From positions 18,274 through 82,273 of the forward strand of contig UQWT01000001.1 in NCBI GenBank assembly GCA_900544815.1: a stretch of 64,000 bases of DNA. The letters run 5' to 3'. Position numbers and translations under genes: made by a program. Each line of letters starts with the position of its first letter. Position 1 is the first letter of the stretch. Positions 9,142-18,814 of the stretch are shown here, in pieces. Below the pieces are notes generated by a model that searched no databases, was not told where the DNA came from, and saw nothing but the letters and a program-made list of their open reading frames with translations. The stretch is from an uncultured Bacteroidales bacterium (GTDB lineage: Bacteria; Bacteroidota; Bacteroidia; Bacteroidales; UBA932).

Positions 9142-9723
9142 TTAATTATTTTTTGTCTTTCTTTTTGATTTGCTAAGTTTCTCTATCTCCTTATTGATAA
9201 TGGCAGCTCTTTCATAATCCTCATTGTCAACAGCTTGCTTAAGGCTCTCCTTTAAGGACTCTACCTCGTTGACCATACTTTTTTTCATAACTTCCATCTC
9301 CGGAAGGTCTATTTTAACCCCCCATTTGTCCATCAGATATTCAGATATGTACAGTGGCGCGGCAAATTTTTTTGCTAAGATAATACCGTCTGTAACAGAC
9401 ATCCTCTCCATAACCTCCTTTTCTCCGTCAAAAAAGAGCACCTCTGTATAAAACTCGTTAAGGTTGTCATCATGCTCTACTTCAATTTCCAGCAGTTCTA
9501 TTCTATATGCTTTGAAAATCTTCTCCACAACAGAATGAATGGTAAAGCTTTCTGTCTCATCACTACTCTTAAAATTTAAAAGCATTGTATGCATCTGAGG
9601 GGGATCCAGCGAGATAACTATACACCTGTCCCCCTCCTCTTGACACAAAAAGAAGGTGAATTTTCCCCCATCCTGTGGAGAGGCTGCAAGTGCACCAACG
9701 GTTAGACGAATCCTTTTTGCCAT
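9142..9723 (-). CDS. DUF151 (bifunctional nuclease-like) protein with C-terminal UVR motif
   Basis: 193 residues from the ATG at 9721-9723; a longer frame exists upstream but MAKRIRLTVGALAASP fits the family N terminus. Residues ~1-140 are the DUF151 / BFN domain, described in plants and some bacteria as a nuclease. The last ~45 (ESLKQAVDNEDYERAAIINK) form a UVR (UvrB/UvrC) helical hairpin, a protein-protein contact module. The biological role in Bacteroidota is unknown. The transporter gene follows 18 nt downstream. Confidence 0.85.
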   Translation of the reverse strand: MAKRIRLTVGALAASPQDGGKFTFFLCQEEGDRCIVISLDPPQMHTMLLNFKSSDETESFTIHSVVEKIFKAYRIELLEIEVEHDDNLNEFYTEVLFFDGEKEVMERMSVTDGIILAKKFAAPLYISEYLMDKWGVKIDLPEMEVMKKSMVNEVESLKESLKQAVDNEDYERAAIINKEIEKLSKSKRKTKNN

Positions 9724-9779
9724 TGTCTTAAGATATAAACCAATACTCAGCAATACGCAGACGAATTGGGATTAACACA

Positions 9780-9807
9780 CAAATATACGCTATTTTTATT
9801 ACTTTTG
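9780..9807. promoter_or_regulatory. Divergent promoter pair between the DUF151 gene and tgt
   Basis: Two -7 boxes back to back. On the plus strand TACTTTTG (9800-9807) lies 19 nt before the tgt ATG. On the minus strand TATATTTG (9780-9787) lies 56 nt before the DUF151-gene ATG. Neither has a clear -33 TTTG at the ideal distance. The short plus leader leaves little room for regulation. Confidence 0.5.
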
Positions 9808-9826
9808 TGACTTCAACATTTTATTT

Positions 9827-10957
9827 ATGAGATTTGAAAAGATAGCACAAGATACAGAGTCGAGAGCAAGGTGCGGACTTATATACACAGATCATGGAGT
9901 TATAGAGACCCCTATATTTATGCCGGTAGGAACAGTAGGGTCTGTAAAAGGGGTATATCACAGAGATTTGTCAGATGATATAAAAGCCCAGATTATATTG
10001 GGCAATACATATCATCTCTATCTGCGTCCCGGGCTTGATATAATCAACAAGGCCGGTGGTTTGCACAGATTCATATCGTGGGAGAAGCCAATATTAACGG
10101 ATAGCGGAGGATTCCAGGTCTTCTCTTTGGCCGAAAACAGAAAGCTCACACAAGAGGGTTGTACTTTCCGCTCACATATAGATGGCTCAAAACATACGTT
10201 CACTCCGGAGAACAATGTAGATACACAACGGATGATTGGCGCAGACATAATTATGGCCTTGGATGAATGCACCCCTGGAGATGCTCCGCGCTCGTATGCT
10301 TTAGAATCCCTTAAACTTACGGAGAAGTGGGTTGAGAGGTGTATAAAGAGGTTTGATGAAACAGAGCCTCTGTATGGGTATAAGCAGTTTTTCTTCCCGA
10401 TAATCCAGGGTTGTGTCTATCCGGATCTAAGACGGATGGCAACCGAGCATGTTGTGGGCTTAGACAGAGACGGCTATGCGATAGGCGGACTCTCTGTTGG
10501 AGAACCTACAGAAAAGATGTACGAAATGATAGAGGTTGTAACACCTCTTATTCCGGAGCAGAAGCCTGTATACCTTATGGGGGTTGGTACACCTGCAAAT
10601 ATATTGGAGGGGATTGCAAGAGGAGTTGATATGTTCGACTGTGTAATGCCAACCAGAAACGGCCGTAACGGCATGCTTTTTACATGGGACGGAATGATAA
10701 ACATTCGCAACAGAAAATGGGCAGACGATTACTCGCTTATAGATCCAAAAGGGGGGTCATTTGTTGACCGTACCTACACCAAAGCATACCTCAGGCATCT
10801 GTTTATTGCCGGAGAGATGTTGGCAGCACAGATTGCAAGCGAACATAATTTAGCATTCTATTTGAGTCTTGTAAAAGAGGCGAGAAAGCATATAAAGGCA
10901 GGAGATTTTCTGCAGTGGAAGAATGAAACAGTTAAAGGGTTGGAGACAAAGATTTAG
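9827..10957 (+). CDS. tgt: tRNA-guanine transglycosylase (queuine/preQ1 insertion)
   Basis: 376 residues. Tgt swaps guanine 34 of the anticodon for a queuosine precursor. The substrate pocket DSGGFQVFS (92-100) and the nucleophile D271 in MFDCVMPTR are intact, as is the (alpha/beta)8 pattern. The usual zinc motif (DP-x-C-x-C-x2-C) is absent: the aligned stretch at residues 306-314 reads DPKGGSFVD, so the three Cys are Gly309, Ser311 and Asp314; the fourth ligand, His340, remains. An LptF/G permease gene starts 9 nt later. Confidence 0.95.
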   Translation: MRFEKIAQDTESRARCGLIYTDHGVIETPIFMPVGTVGSVKGVYHRDLSDDIKAQIILGNTYHLYLRPGLDIINKAGGLHRFISWEKPILTDSGGFQVFSLAENRKLTQEGCTFRSHIDGSKHTFTPENNVDTQRMIGADIIMALDECTPGDAPRSYALESLKLTEKWVERCIKRFDETEPLYGYKQFFFPIIQGCVYPDLRRMATEHVVGLDRDGYAIGGLSVGEPTEKMYEMIEVVTPLIPEQKPVYLMGVGTPANILEGIARGVDMFDCVMPTRNGRNGMLFTWDGMINIRNRKWADDYSLIDPKGGSFVDRTYTKAYLRHLFIAGEMLAAQIASEHNLAFYLSLVKEARKHIKAGDFLQWKNETVKGLETKI

Positions 10958-10966
10958 CGCAACAGA

Positions 10967-12061
10967 ATGAATTATAACTTTAGAATAACAATAATAGACC
11001 GCTACATAATAAGGAAATTTATTGGTACTTATCTTATGGCGTTGCTACTTATAATTGCAATTGTCATAATATTTGACATAAGTGAGAAGATAGATGATTT
11101 TGTAGACAAGAAGGCACCGTTGCAGGCCATAATATTTAACTATTATGCCAACTTTATTCCATATTTCGTAAATATGTTCAGCCCACTGTTTGTGTTTATT
11201 ACGGTTATATTCTTTACCTCAAAGATGGCGGCCAATACAGAGATAACCGCAATTTTAGCCGGAGGAATAAGTTTTAAACGGCTTATGTATCCATATATGC
11301 TCTCTGCCGCCTTCATCTTTCTGTCCAGTCTGTCGCTCAATCTCTTTGTAATACCACATGCCAACAAAGGGAGGCTTGCATTTGAGGAGAGATATATAAA
11401 GGAGAAAAAGTCTAATATAGGAAGAAATACGCATTACCAGATAGACCCGGGAACATTCCTTTACGCGGAATCTTTCAGCGAGTGGAACAATACAATCTAC
11501 AGATTTACACTTGAGAGCATAGAGGGGCATAACATAAAGTCTAAGTTGTATGCAGAGAGTGCAAAATGGGATGAGAAGAAGGAGTGCTGGACACTTGCAA
11601 ACTACGAACTTAGAGATTACTCCACAACAGGTGAGACCATAAAAAAAGGGAGTAGTTTAGATACCGCCCTTGCCATTACGGTGAAGGATTTCTACAGGAA
11701 GAAGAACGAAGTTGAGAAGAGCGATATGGAGGAGCTCGACAATCTGATTGCTACGCAGGAGATGCGCGGGGATGCAATGGTAAAATACTCGTTGATAGAA
11801 AAGAACACAAGGATAGCTATGCCGTTCTCCGCCTTTATACTTACCATAATGGGCGTCTCTCTCTCTTCAAAAAAGAGACGTGGCGGTATTGGAATGAACA
11901 TAGGAGTAGGGTTGGCCCTCAGCTTCTCATATATACTGTTCATGAGGTTCAGTCAGATGTTCGTTCATACCGGAACACTCTCTCCGTTTGTTGCCATTTG
12001 GCTTCCGAATGTCCTGTATTCCATTATTGCCGTTGTGCTGTACAGGCTCGCCCCAAAGTAG
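10967..12061 (+). CDS. LptF/LptG family permease (LPS export)
   Basis: 364 residues with the YjgP/YjgQ architecture: about three membrane helices in the first ~120 residues, a periplasmic beta-jellyroll (~130-270), then about three helices (from ~IAMPFSAFILTIMGVSLSSK). LptF and LptG form the inner-membrane part of the LptB2FG transporter that drives lipopolysaccharide to the outer membrane. I cannot decide between F and G; a second paralogue lies at 13440. It is co-transcribed with tgt (9-nt gap). Its TAG stop opens a hexamer repeat array. Confidence 0.9.
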   Translation: MNYNFRITIIDRYIIRKFIGTYLMALLLIIAIVIIFDISEKIDDFVDKKAPLQAIIFNYYANFIPYFVNMFSPLFVFITVIFFTSKMAANTEITAILAGGISFKRLMYPYMLSAAFIFLSSLSLNLFVIPHANKGRLAFEERYIKEKKSNIGRNTHYQIDPGTFLYAESFSEWNNTIYRFTLESIEGHNIKSKLYAESAKWDEKKECWTLANYELRDYSTTGETIKKGSSLDTALAITVKDFYRKKNEVEKSDMEELDNLIATQEMRGDAMVKYSLIEKNTRIAMPFSAFILTIMGVSLSSKKRRGGIGMNIGVGLALSFSYILFMRFSQMFVHTGTLSPFVAIWLPNVLYSIIAVVLYRLAPK

Positions 12062-12076
12062 CTTTGGCGTTGGCTG
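12062..12076 (+). repeat. Hexamer array after the lptF/G-like gene
   Basis: CTTTGGCGTTGGCTG directly follows the TAG stop and consists of the degenerate hexamer RTTRGC (complement GCYAAY) found at several other gene ends in this window. It lies 40 nt before the 185-bp element. Confidence 0.6.
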
Positions 12077-12116
12077 TTTTGAGTAAAGAGAGGGAAGAAG
12101 AAAGTAGAGAGAGTAA

Positions 12117-12301
12117 TTAGAAACAGTTGTGAACGACCTGTCAATCAACGGAAGAGCGGTTGCCGAAAGCAGCTTATAAGAAACGGTGTCTGTTGAAGGA
12201 CTGTTAGGATGCAAAGCAGACTAAAAAGGACAACTCAGCCGTTTCAAGCTACTTGAAGGCATAAGCAGTGGATTCGCACGGAGAGAAAAAACTGTTTCTA
12301 A
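12117..12301 (+). repeat. Interspersed ~185-bp element, copy A
   Basis: Bounded by a perfect 12-bp terminal inverted repeat, TTAGAAACAGTT (12117-12128) and AACTGTTTCTAA (12290-12301). A second copy in the opposite orientation lies at 56658-56843; internal blocks of about 46, 27 and 22 nt are identical. Internal complementary segments kept in both copies are 12171-12175/12246-12250 (AGCTT/AAGCT), 12180-12186/12239-12245 (GAAACGG/CCGTTTC) and 12188-12192/12217-12221 (GTCTG/CAGAC), giving a nested, branched fold. No ORF of note. Could be a structured RNA or a foldback/MITE-like element. The remainder of the 381-nt gap holds a hexamer array (12315-12334) and A/T-rich sequence. Confidence 0.75.
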
Positions 12302-12314
12302 ATATGAGTTAAAA

Positions 12315-12334
12315 TAGCGTTGGCTTTGGCGTTA
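12315..12334 (+). repeat. Hexamer array on the far side of element A
   Basis: TAGCGTTGGCTTTGGCGTTA: three to four copies of the degenerate RTTRGC hexamer, starting with TAGC as at gene ends, although here no coding region ends. Confidence 0.6.
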
Positions 12335-12442
12335 ATTTAGTTTAAAGTGTATAGACAGCGTTATAAAAGTTAAAAGTTGAGAGTTTAAAGAGTAAAGATG
12401 AAAAACGGTTTTCTTTTAACTATAAACTAATATGGTGTTGTG

Positions 12443-13432
12443 TTATAAGAATCTGTGGGATTCTGGGTTTCTGAAGCCGGCAAGAAGGTCCTTTACCAAC
12501 ATCCTTTTCTTGCCTGCAAGCTGCAACTCCTCCAAAAAGATCTCTCCCTCTCCACAAATAATGGAGAGATAGGTTTTTCCGTCACTTTTTATTGTCCCCG
12601 TTTCTAATTTTTCGCTTCCCGACAAATTCTCTTTTTTCATATCGGCCTTAGCCATAAATATCTTTACGCCTGTCTCTTTGCCCGCCGGGTCTGTTATTGT
12701 TGCCAATGCAGCCGGATATGGTGACAACCCCCTTACAAGCAGCTCTATTCTGTCTGCCGGCTGTGACCAGTCTATTGAGCAGTTGACCTTATTGAGCTTT
12801 GGAGCATCTGGAAGAGAGGTATTGTTATTTTCCTCCTCACTCTGTGAACGTGGAGTGACAGTCCCTCCTGCAAGCGAGTCTACAGTCTCCAACACCAACC
12901 CTTTGCCAACCTCCATAAGGCGGTCGTACAGAGTGCCAACAGTTTCCCGCTCGCCTATATCCACCCTCTTCTGCATTAGTATCTGCCCTGTGTCTATCTT
13001 TTCATCTATGAGGAATGTGGTGACGCCGGTCTCCTTCTCTCCATTTATTATTGCCCAGTTTATAGGTGCCGCTCCTCTGTACTTTGGAAGCAGTGATGCG
13101 TGAAGGTTGAATGTCCCCAACTTTGGCATCTTCCATACCTCTGCAGGCAACATTCTAAAAGCCACCACAATAAACAGATCGGCCTCTATTCTTCTCAGTT
13201 CATCTAAAAAGGCTTCGTCTTTTAGCTTTACAGGCTGCAACAACTCAATCCCGGCTGAAAGTGCATACTCCTTTACAGCGCTGTGCCCTATCTTAAGGCC
13301 CCGCCCCTGAGGTTTGTCGGGAACTGTAATAACTTTAACTATATTATAACCGCCCTCTACCAGCGCTCTCAAAGGGGCTACCGCAAACTCGGGTGTCCCC
13401 ATATACACTATTTTAAGATCTTTTGGATTCAT
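12443..13432 (-). CDS. fmt: Methionyl-tRNA formyltransferase
   Basis: 329 residues. Fmt transfers a formyl group from 10-formyl-THF to initiator Met-tRNA. The N-terminal Rossmann-like formyltransferase domain starts KIVYMGTPEFAVAPL, and the catalytic signature NLHASLLPKYRGAAPINWAI (Asn, His, then Asp) is intact; the C-terminal OB domain begins near residue 205 (KLNKVNCSIDWSQPADRI). It lies 7 nt after the larger LptF/G-like gene on the same strand. Confidence 0.97.
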   Translation of the reverse strand: MNPKDLKIVYMGTPEFAVAPLRALVEGGYNIVKVITVPDKPQGRGLKIGHSAVKEYALSAGIELLQPVKLKDEAFLDELRRIEADLFIVVAFRMLPAEVWKMPKLGTFNLHASLLPKYRGAAPINWAIINGEKETGVTTFLIDEKIDTGQILMQKRVDIGERETVGTLYDRLMEVGKGLVLETVDSLAGGTVTPRSQSEEENNNTSLPDAPKLNKVNCSIDWSQPADRIELLVRGLSPYPAALATITDPAGKETGVKIFMAKADMKKENLSGSEKLETGTIKSDGKTYLSIICGEGEIFLEELQLAGKKRMLVKDLLAGFRNPESHRFL

Positions 13433-13439
13433 GTTACTT

Positions 13440-14969
13440 TTAATGTTTTTCTGCCTTTTCTGCTCTTTTTGTAGCTCTGCGGTCTCTCCTTATCTCCCTC
13501 CATTTGGCAATCTGCCCTTTAAGATACCCTTTTTTGGCAATGTTCTTAAAGAAATTGGTGTAGGAGTCGAGGTTAAACAGTGAGGAGTCTTTTGTAGATT
13601 TATATGTAAGGAATACACCTATAGGAACCAATACAAGTGTAGACACAAATGTGCCAAGGAATGCCCCTATGGAGCCGTCATTGGCTAATTTAACACCGCT
13701 AATATCTATTACCCAATAAAATACAAAGAATAGAGCAGATACTATTATTGGTGTTCCCAAACCTCCTTTCCTTATAATAGCTCCAAGCGGAGCTCCAATA
13801 AAGAAGAAGATAAGGCATGCGAAGGAGAGGGTAAACTTCCTGAATATCTCAACGGCGCTTCTTCTTTTGTAATAGCCGCTTTGGAAAAGTTCTCTCTCGT
13901 AGTAATCGCAGTAGTCGGCCTGCTCCTGAAGATAGTTTATTGCCGTTGCTATTGCCTGAAGCTCATCGTGGTCATCCTCCCATTTGAGCTTGCTGTTCTT
14001 TATGTCTGAGTAGATGGAATCTAACGCAAAGAGCGGCATACTCCTGTATTTCTCGGTGGTGTCCAATTGGTAAGATGACTGCAGACTGCTGTTAATTACA
14101 ACCTTTCTTGTCTGTGCCGCTAAGGTTGCATTATAAGCCTTTGTGAGCGAATCTTTGTCTGCAATCTGTTGGGACAGATTCCTTGATCTTACAGCATCAT
14201 CATACTGGTCTCCGTCTGATTTCTTGAAACTGTAGTTCTTTAGCGGAATAACAACCTCTTGCTCCGTAAAGTTAACTCTGTTGAGATCTAAGGTTGTGTC
14301 TGAATAGCCTCTTACGTTGTCCTCCTCATAGCTTGTGCCGTTGTAGAGTGTGAATATAAGCCCGGATTTATCTGAGCTTAACCTTATCATTCCCGAATCA
14401 GCCAATGTGAGACTTACATTGCCTTTGTTCTTGCTGTGGTCGTAAACCATCACCTCGTAGATCTTTCCATCTTCTCCGTTTCTTACCACTCTCAATGTGT
14501 AGCCCTCTATTCCGTTATAGAAAATCCCGGTAGGAATCTTAATCTCCTCTTTGGTCTTTCCTATATCTTCGCGCAAGGTGTACACTTTGTTGTATGCTAC
14601 AGGAATAAGGTTGTTTGATGCAAAGAATGCCGCTATGCTTATAATAACCGCAACATAGATCAGCGGACGCATTATTCTTGGTAACGATATACCGGCAGCC
14701 TTCATGGCAAGCAGTTCGTTGTTCTCTCCAAGATTGCCCATTGTCATAACGGAGGCGATAAGTGTGGCTAATGGCAAAGCAAGGGGAATGAGCGTTGCGC
14801 TTCCCCATGCCAAGAATTCTGCTATTATCCCAATACTCAAGCCTTTTCCTACAAGTTCATCTATGTACAGCCACAAGAACTGCATTATCAAGGTAAAGAT
14901 GACAATGAGGAAGGTCATTATGAATGGCCCTAAAAATGATTTGAGTATGAATCTGTCTAATATCTTCAT
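13440..14969 (-). CDS. LptF/LptG family permease, long form
   Basis: 509 residues. Same layout as the protein at 10967 (helices at ~12-120, periplasmic domain, helices from ~370), with the family-typical SVMTMGNLGENNELLAMKAA segment that faces LptB. The periplasmic domain is enlarged by ~100 residues, including a Ser/Gln-rich stretch, as often in Bacteroidota, and a Lys/Arg-rich cytoplasmic tail follows. With the shorter paralogue it could make the F/G pair of the LPS transporter. Upstream of fmt in a two-gene unit. Confidence 0.9.
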   Translation of the reverse strand: MKILDRFILKSFLGPFIMTFLIVIFTLIMQFLWLYIDELVGKGLSIGIIAEFLAWGSATLIPLALPLATLIASVMTMGNLGENNELLAMKAAGISLPRIMRPLIYVAVIISIAAFFASNNLIPVAYNKVYTLREDIGKTKEEIKIPTGIFYNGIEGYTLRVVRNGEDGKIYEVMVYDHSKNKGNVSLTLADSGMIRLSSDKSGLIFTLYNGTSYEEDNVRGYSDTTLDLNRVNFTEQEVVIPLKNYSFKKSDGDQYDDAVRSRNLSQQIADKDSLTKAYNATLAAQTRKVVINSSLQSSYQLDTTEKYRSMPLFALDSIYSDIKNSKLKWEDDHDELQAIATAINYLQEQADYCDYYERELFQSGYYKRRSAVEIFRKFTLSFACLIFFFIGAPLGAIIRKGGLGTPIIVSALFFVFYWVIDISGVKLANDGSIGAFLGTFVSTLVLVPIGVFLTYKSTKDSSLFNLDSYTNFFKNIAKKGYLKGQIAKWREIRRDRRATKRAEKAEKH

Positions 14970-14977
14970 AAGTTAAT

Positions 14978-15085
14978 AAGCTTTAGCTTTGGCCTTGGCT
15001 TTAGCTAATTTAATTTTGAAAGCCAACGCCAATGCTAACGCCAACGCTTTCTATACTCTAATAAGCCAACGCCAACTCTAACGCT
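14978..15085. repeat. Facing hexamer arrays between alaS and the lptG-like gene
   Basis: Left arm 14978-15007 is in RTTRGC orientation (AGCTTTAGC, GGCCTTGGC); right arms 15020-15050 and 15063-15085 are in the complementary GCYAAY orientation (GCCAACGCC, AATGCTAACGCC). The arms can fold back over ~28 nt with roughly three of four bases paired. The last array runs into the alaS stop (TAG at 15084-15086, minus strand). It may act as a transcription terminator for alaS. It fills the 114-nt intergenic gap. Confidence 0.65.
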
Positions 15086-17699
15086 ATTTAGTGGCGGTGT
15101 CTATCATCTGCGTAAGTGCATCTGCAAGTCCTGCGGTATCTTTTCCGCCTGCAGTTGCCAAAAACGGCTGTCCGCCTCCTCCGCCTTTAATGTTCTTTGC
15201 AGCCTCTCTTATATCCTTTCCGGCATTGTACCCCTGCTCTACAAGATCTTGGGTGTACATGAGGGTAAGGGTTGGTTTCCCTTCAAACTCCGTTGCGGCA
15301 GCAAATACAGAGTTGCTTGTCTCATTTTTGAGCAAAAAGGCAATCTGTTTTACAATATCCGGGTGGAACGGTCCTTTTAAAGAGAATACGTTTATACCGT
15401 TAAGGATCCTCTTCTGAGATATAAGCGAGTCTTTTATTGTAACGGCACGCTCCTGCATAAACCGTTCAATCTCCTTCTTGAAAGACTCGTTCTCTGCAAA
15501 AACCTTTTTAACAGCTGTTATAACGTTTGTCTGGTTATTGAACAGCTCTTTTATTCCCAATATTATGTCCTCTACACCCTCTATGAGAGTCTCGGCTGCA
15601 TTGCCTGTAACAGCCTCTATTCTTCGTACTCCGGCTGCAACGGCAGATTCAGATACTATCTTAAAATATCCTATATTTCCTGTTGCAGATGCGTGAGTTC
15701 CTCCGCAAAGTTCAATCGAATCTCCATACTGGATAACCCTTACTGTGTCTCCGTATTTCTCACCGAACAGAGCCATTGCCCCTTTTGCCTTAGCCTCATC
15801 AATTGGAATACCCCTAAACTCGACACGTGAGATATTTGCCCTTATCATCTTGTTTACAAGCCTCTCAACATCTCTCAATACCTTTGGTTCTATCTTCTCG
15901 TAGTGTGAGAAGTCGAACCTGAATCCTGCTGCGTTCACACTTGAGCCTTTCTGCTCAATATGTGTACCAAGGATCTGCCTTAGCGCATAGTGCAACAGGT
16001 GTGTTGCCGTATGGTTGTTCTCTATAGCCCTCCTTCTCTCAAGATTTACGCAACCGGTAAAGAGCGAATCAAGGTCGTGAGGCAGGCTCTCTGTAACATG
16101 TATTGGAAGTCCGTTCTCTTTAAGAGTGTTAATAATATCTGTCCTCTCTCCACTTGCAGATATTATATATCCGCTGTCTCCAACCTGTCCGCCACTCTCT
16201 GCATAGAACGGGCTCTTGTCAAACACAATCTGGAAGGTCTCCTTGTTCTTTGCCTTTACGCTCCTGTATTTAAGAATCTTCATCCCCTCCTGCTCTGTAA
16301 CATCGTAACCCGTAAATTCTGTATGGTCGCTTGGAACAAGCACAACCCAGTCAGACTCCTCCTTAGCCGTGGCGTTGCGGCTTCTCTGTTTCTGCTTCCC
16401 AAGCTCCTCCTCAAATTTCTCAAAATCTACACTGTAGCCCTTCTCTTTGGCTATAAGCTCGGTAAGATCTATCGGGAAGCCAAACGTATCATATAGAACA
16501 AAGGCATCCTTCCCGGAGATCATCTTGTTTGCAGCACTCTTTGCCATAAGGGTATCCATCATCTTTATACCCTTTTCCAATGTTTTGAGGAATGCCTCCT
16601 CCTCCTCTTTTATAACCTTCTCAATGAGCTGTTGCTGCTTTTTAAGCTCCGGAAAGGCATCTCCCATCTGCGCCACCAAAGCGGGAACAAGCCTGCAAAG
16701 AAGCGGTTCGTCTACACCCAAGAATGTGTATGCATAGCGCACGGCCCTTCTGAGAATACGTCTTATAACATATCCGGCCTTTACGTTAGATGGTAGCTGA
16801 CCGTCTGCTATTGAGAAACTTATTGCGCGGATATGGTCTGCTATAACCCTCATTGCCACCCCTGTATCTCCGGAGGATTCGTATTTTCTTCCCGACAATT
16901 TCTCTATTACGGCAATCATATTGGTGAACACATCGGTATCGTAGTTACTCTGTTTCCCCTGCAGGGCCATACAGAGTCTCTCAAGCCCCATGCCTGTATC
17001 TACATGTTTTTGTGGAAGCGGTTCCAAAGTGCCGTTTGCTTTTCTGTTGAACTGCATAAAGACAAGGTTCCAGATCTCAATCACCAAATGGTGTCCTTTG
17101 TTTACAAGGTCCAATCCGGGAACCTTGGCACGTTCATCGTCCGGTCTGAGGTCTATATGTATCTCCGAGCATGGGCCGCAAGGTCCTGTCTCTCCCATCT
17201 CCCAAAAGTTGTCTTTCTTGTTGCCTAAAATTATCCTTTCGGCGGGCAGATGTTTGAGCCAGGCATCTCTTGCCTCTGTATCCATCTCCACCCCATCCTC
17301 TTTACTGCCTTCAAAAATTGTTGCGTAAAGGCGGTTTTTGTCTAATTTGTAAACATCTGTAAGCAGCTCCCACGCCCAGTCTATGGCCTCTTTCTTAAAA
17401 TAATCTCCAAAACTCCAGTTGCCAAGCATCTCAAACATGGTATGGTGGTACGTATCGTGTCCAACCTCCTCAAGGTCGTTGTGCTTTCCGCTTACTCTAA
17501 GACATTTTTGTGAATCTGCAACTCTCTTGTGCGTAATAGGAGCATTCCCCAAAAACAGATCCTTGAACTGATTCATACCTGCATTGGTGAACATTAGGGT
17601 AGGATCATTCTTTACAACCATTGGAGCCGAGTTCACAATGGTATGCCCCTTAGATCTGAAAAAGTCTAAGAATGTTTTTCTTATCTCATTAGATGTCAT
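15084..17699 (-). CDS. alaS: Alanyl-tRNA synthetase
   Basis: 871 residues, full length for bacterial AlaRS. The N-terminal aminoacylation domain contains the class II region [20 protein letters not shown]; the editing domain carries the HTATHLL zinc motif and [10 protein letters not shown]; the C-terminal end has a DHHA1-type Gly-rich stretch ([15 protein letters not shown]). All editing ligands are visible. It is a single-gene unit divergent from the M23 operon. Confidence 0.98.
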   Translation of the reverse strand: MTSNEIRKTFLDFFRSKGHTIVNSAPMVVKNDPTLMFTNAGMNQFKDLFLGNAPITHKRVADSQKCLRVSGKHNDLEEVGHDTYHHTMFEMLGNWSFGDYFKKEAIDWAWELLTDVYKLDKNRLYATIFEGSKEDGVEMDTEARDAWLKHLPAERIILGNKKDNFWEMGETGPCGPCSEIHIDLRPDDERAKVPGLDLVNKGHHLVIEIWNLVFMQFNRKANGTLEPLPQKHVDTGMGLERLCMALQGKQSNYDTDVFTNMIAVIEKLSGRKYESSGDTGVAMRVIADHIRAISFSIADGQLPSNVKAGYVIRRILRRAVRYAYTFLGVDEPLLCRLVPALVAQMGDAFPELKKQQQLIEKVIKEEEEAFLKTLEKGIKMMDTLMAKSAANKMISGKDAFVLYDTFGFPIDLTELIAKEKGYSVDFEKFEEELGKQKQRSRNATAKEESDWVVLVPSDHTEFTGYDVTEQEGMKILKYRSVKAKNKETFQIVFDKSPFYAESGGQVGDSGYIISASGERTDIINTLKENGLPIHVTESLPHDLDSLFTGCVNLERRRAIENNHTATHLLHYALRQILGTHIEQKGSSVNAAGFRFDFSHYEKIEPKVLRDVERLVNKMIRANISRVEFRGIPIDEAKAKGAMALFGEKYGDTVRVIQYGDSIELCGGTHASATGNIGYFKIVSESAVAAGVRRIEAVTGNAAETLIEGVEDIILGIKELFNNQTNVITAVKKVFAENESFKKEIERFMQERAVTIKDSLISQKRILNGINVFSLKGPFHPDIVKQIAFLLKNETSNSVFAAATEFEGKPTLTLMYTQDLVEQGYNAGKDIREAAKNIKGGGGGQPFLATAGGKDTAGLADALTQMIDTATK

Positions 17700-17770
17700 A
17701 TTCTCTGATAGTTATTCTGTGTATCACTTATCTTTTTTACCAGCTTATCTCTTAACGCTATAGTAAGGTG

Positions 17771-17809
17771 CAAAAATAGTCTTTTTTTATTTTTTATTTA
17801 TTATTTTTG
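17771..17809. promoter_or_regulatory. Divergent promoters of alaS (minus) and the M23 operon (plus)
   Basis: TATTTTTG occurs on both strands in the 132-nt gap: plus at 17802-17809 (23 nt before the M23 ATG) and minus at 17771-17778 (72 nt before the alaS ATG). Both match TAnnTTTG. The region is T-rich, so chance matches are possible and -33 boxes are not convincing. Confidence 0.45.
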
Positions 17810-17831
17810 CGCGGATAAAAGAGAAAATAGA

Positions 17832-18803
17832 ATGTTCAGAAAGAAAAGATATGAGTTCAATGCCGAAACCTTGTCGTACGAGATTCACAGGATCCCGCTC
17901 CTGAAAAGAGTTTCCAAGGGTTTTGTGCTTTTTCTTCTCAGTCTTGCAGCTTTTTCTGTTTACTATGCTCTGTACACATGCTATTTTGGCTACGATACAC
18001 CAAAGACGGCCAAACTTAAGAGGGAGTCTGCAGAGTTGCATTCAAAGATAGATCTGCTTAACAATAAATTGGAGAAGAATTTTCAGATACTTACAGAACT
18101 TGAGCTAAGAGACAATAATATATATCGTCCTGTTTTCGGTATGGAGGAGATAAGTGCGGATGTGAGAAATGCCGGTTTCGGCGGGGTGGACAGGTATGCC
18201 TATTTAGATGATTACCGCAGTTTGGAGCTGCTAAAAAAAGCGGAGATGAATATGGATATTCTCTATAAAAAAGCATTTGTACAGTCCAAGTCGTACGACG
18301 ATGTCTCCTATTTTGCAAAGCGAAGTGGAGATATGGCGCTCTCTGTTCCGGCAATACCGCCTGTGGCTTTGGACAGAGTGAGATATTCAAGCTCTTTTGG
18401 GTATAGAAGGGATCCGTTTTCAAAGTCCCTTACCATGCATAGCGGATTAGATCTTAGCGGAAAGATAGGTGAGCCTATCTATGCTACCGGTAACGGAAAG
18501 GTTGTTGATGTGAGTTACAACTTTTTCGGTTATGGCAATTCTGTTGTGATTGATCATGGCTTTGGATACAAGACCAGATACGCCCATTTGAGCAAGGTGT
18601 TGGTAAAGGAGGGGCAATTGGTAGAGAGGGGAGAACTTATAGCAAATATGGGTAATTCGGGGAAAAGCAGCGGTGCCCATCTTCATTACGAGGTCATCTA
18701 CAGAAACAAGAGGGTTAATCCTGTAAATTACTTTTCAAATGAGGTTAGAGGTGAGGAGTACAAGGCAATGATAAAATCCGGTAAGAATCTTGCCGGGAAA
18801 TAG
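17832..18803 (+). CDS. M23 family metallopeptidase, membrane anchored
   Basis: 323 residues. A basic N terminus, one membrane helix (~30-50), a coiled-coil-like linker (~60-95) and a C-terminal LytM/M23 domain (~185-300). The M23 residues are all present: H203-x3-D207 (HSGLD), H252 (RYAHLSK) and H283-x-H285 (HLH). It probably cleaves peptidoglycan cross-links in the periplasm. It heads an operon with a paralogue 11 nt downstream; the two N termini share the RYEFNAETL / KYRFNRETL motif, which indicates tandem duplication. Confidence 0.92.
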   Translation: MFRKKRYEFNAETLSYEIHRIPLLKRVSKGFVLFLLSLAAFSVYYALYTCYFGYDTPKTAKLKRESAELHSKIDLLNNKLEKNFQILTELELRDNNIYRPVFGMEEISADVRNAGFGGVDRYAYLDDYRSLELLKKAEMNMDILYKKAFVQSKSYDDVSYFAKRSGDMALSVPAIPPVALDRVRYSSSFGYRRDPFSKSLTMHSGLDLSGKIGEPIYATGNGKVVDVSYNFFGYGNSVVIDHGFGYKTRYAHLSKVLVKEGQLVERGELIANMGNSGKSSGAHLHYEVIYRNKRVNPVNYFSNEVRGEEYKAMIKSGKNLAGK

Positions 18804-18814
18804 CTTTTTATTTA

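Noticed and set aside
12117..12301. Element A as a tRNA gene or an insertion sequence
   Set aside because: There is no cloverleaf or T-loop signature, and no transposase reading frame in either copy.
14978..15085. Hexamer arrays as a CRISPR array
   Set aside because: Units are 6 bp, degenerate and without spacers; no cas genes are present.
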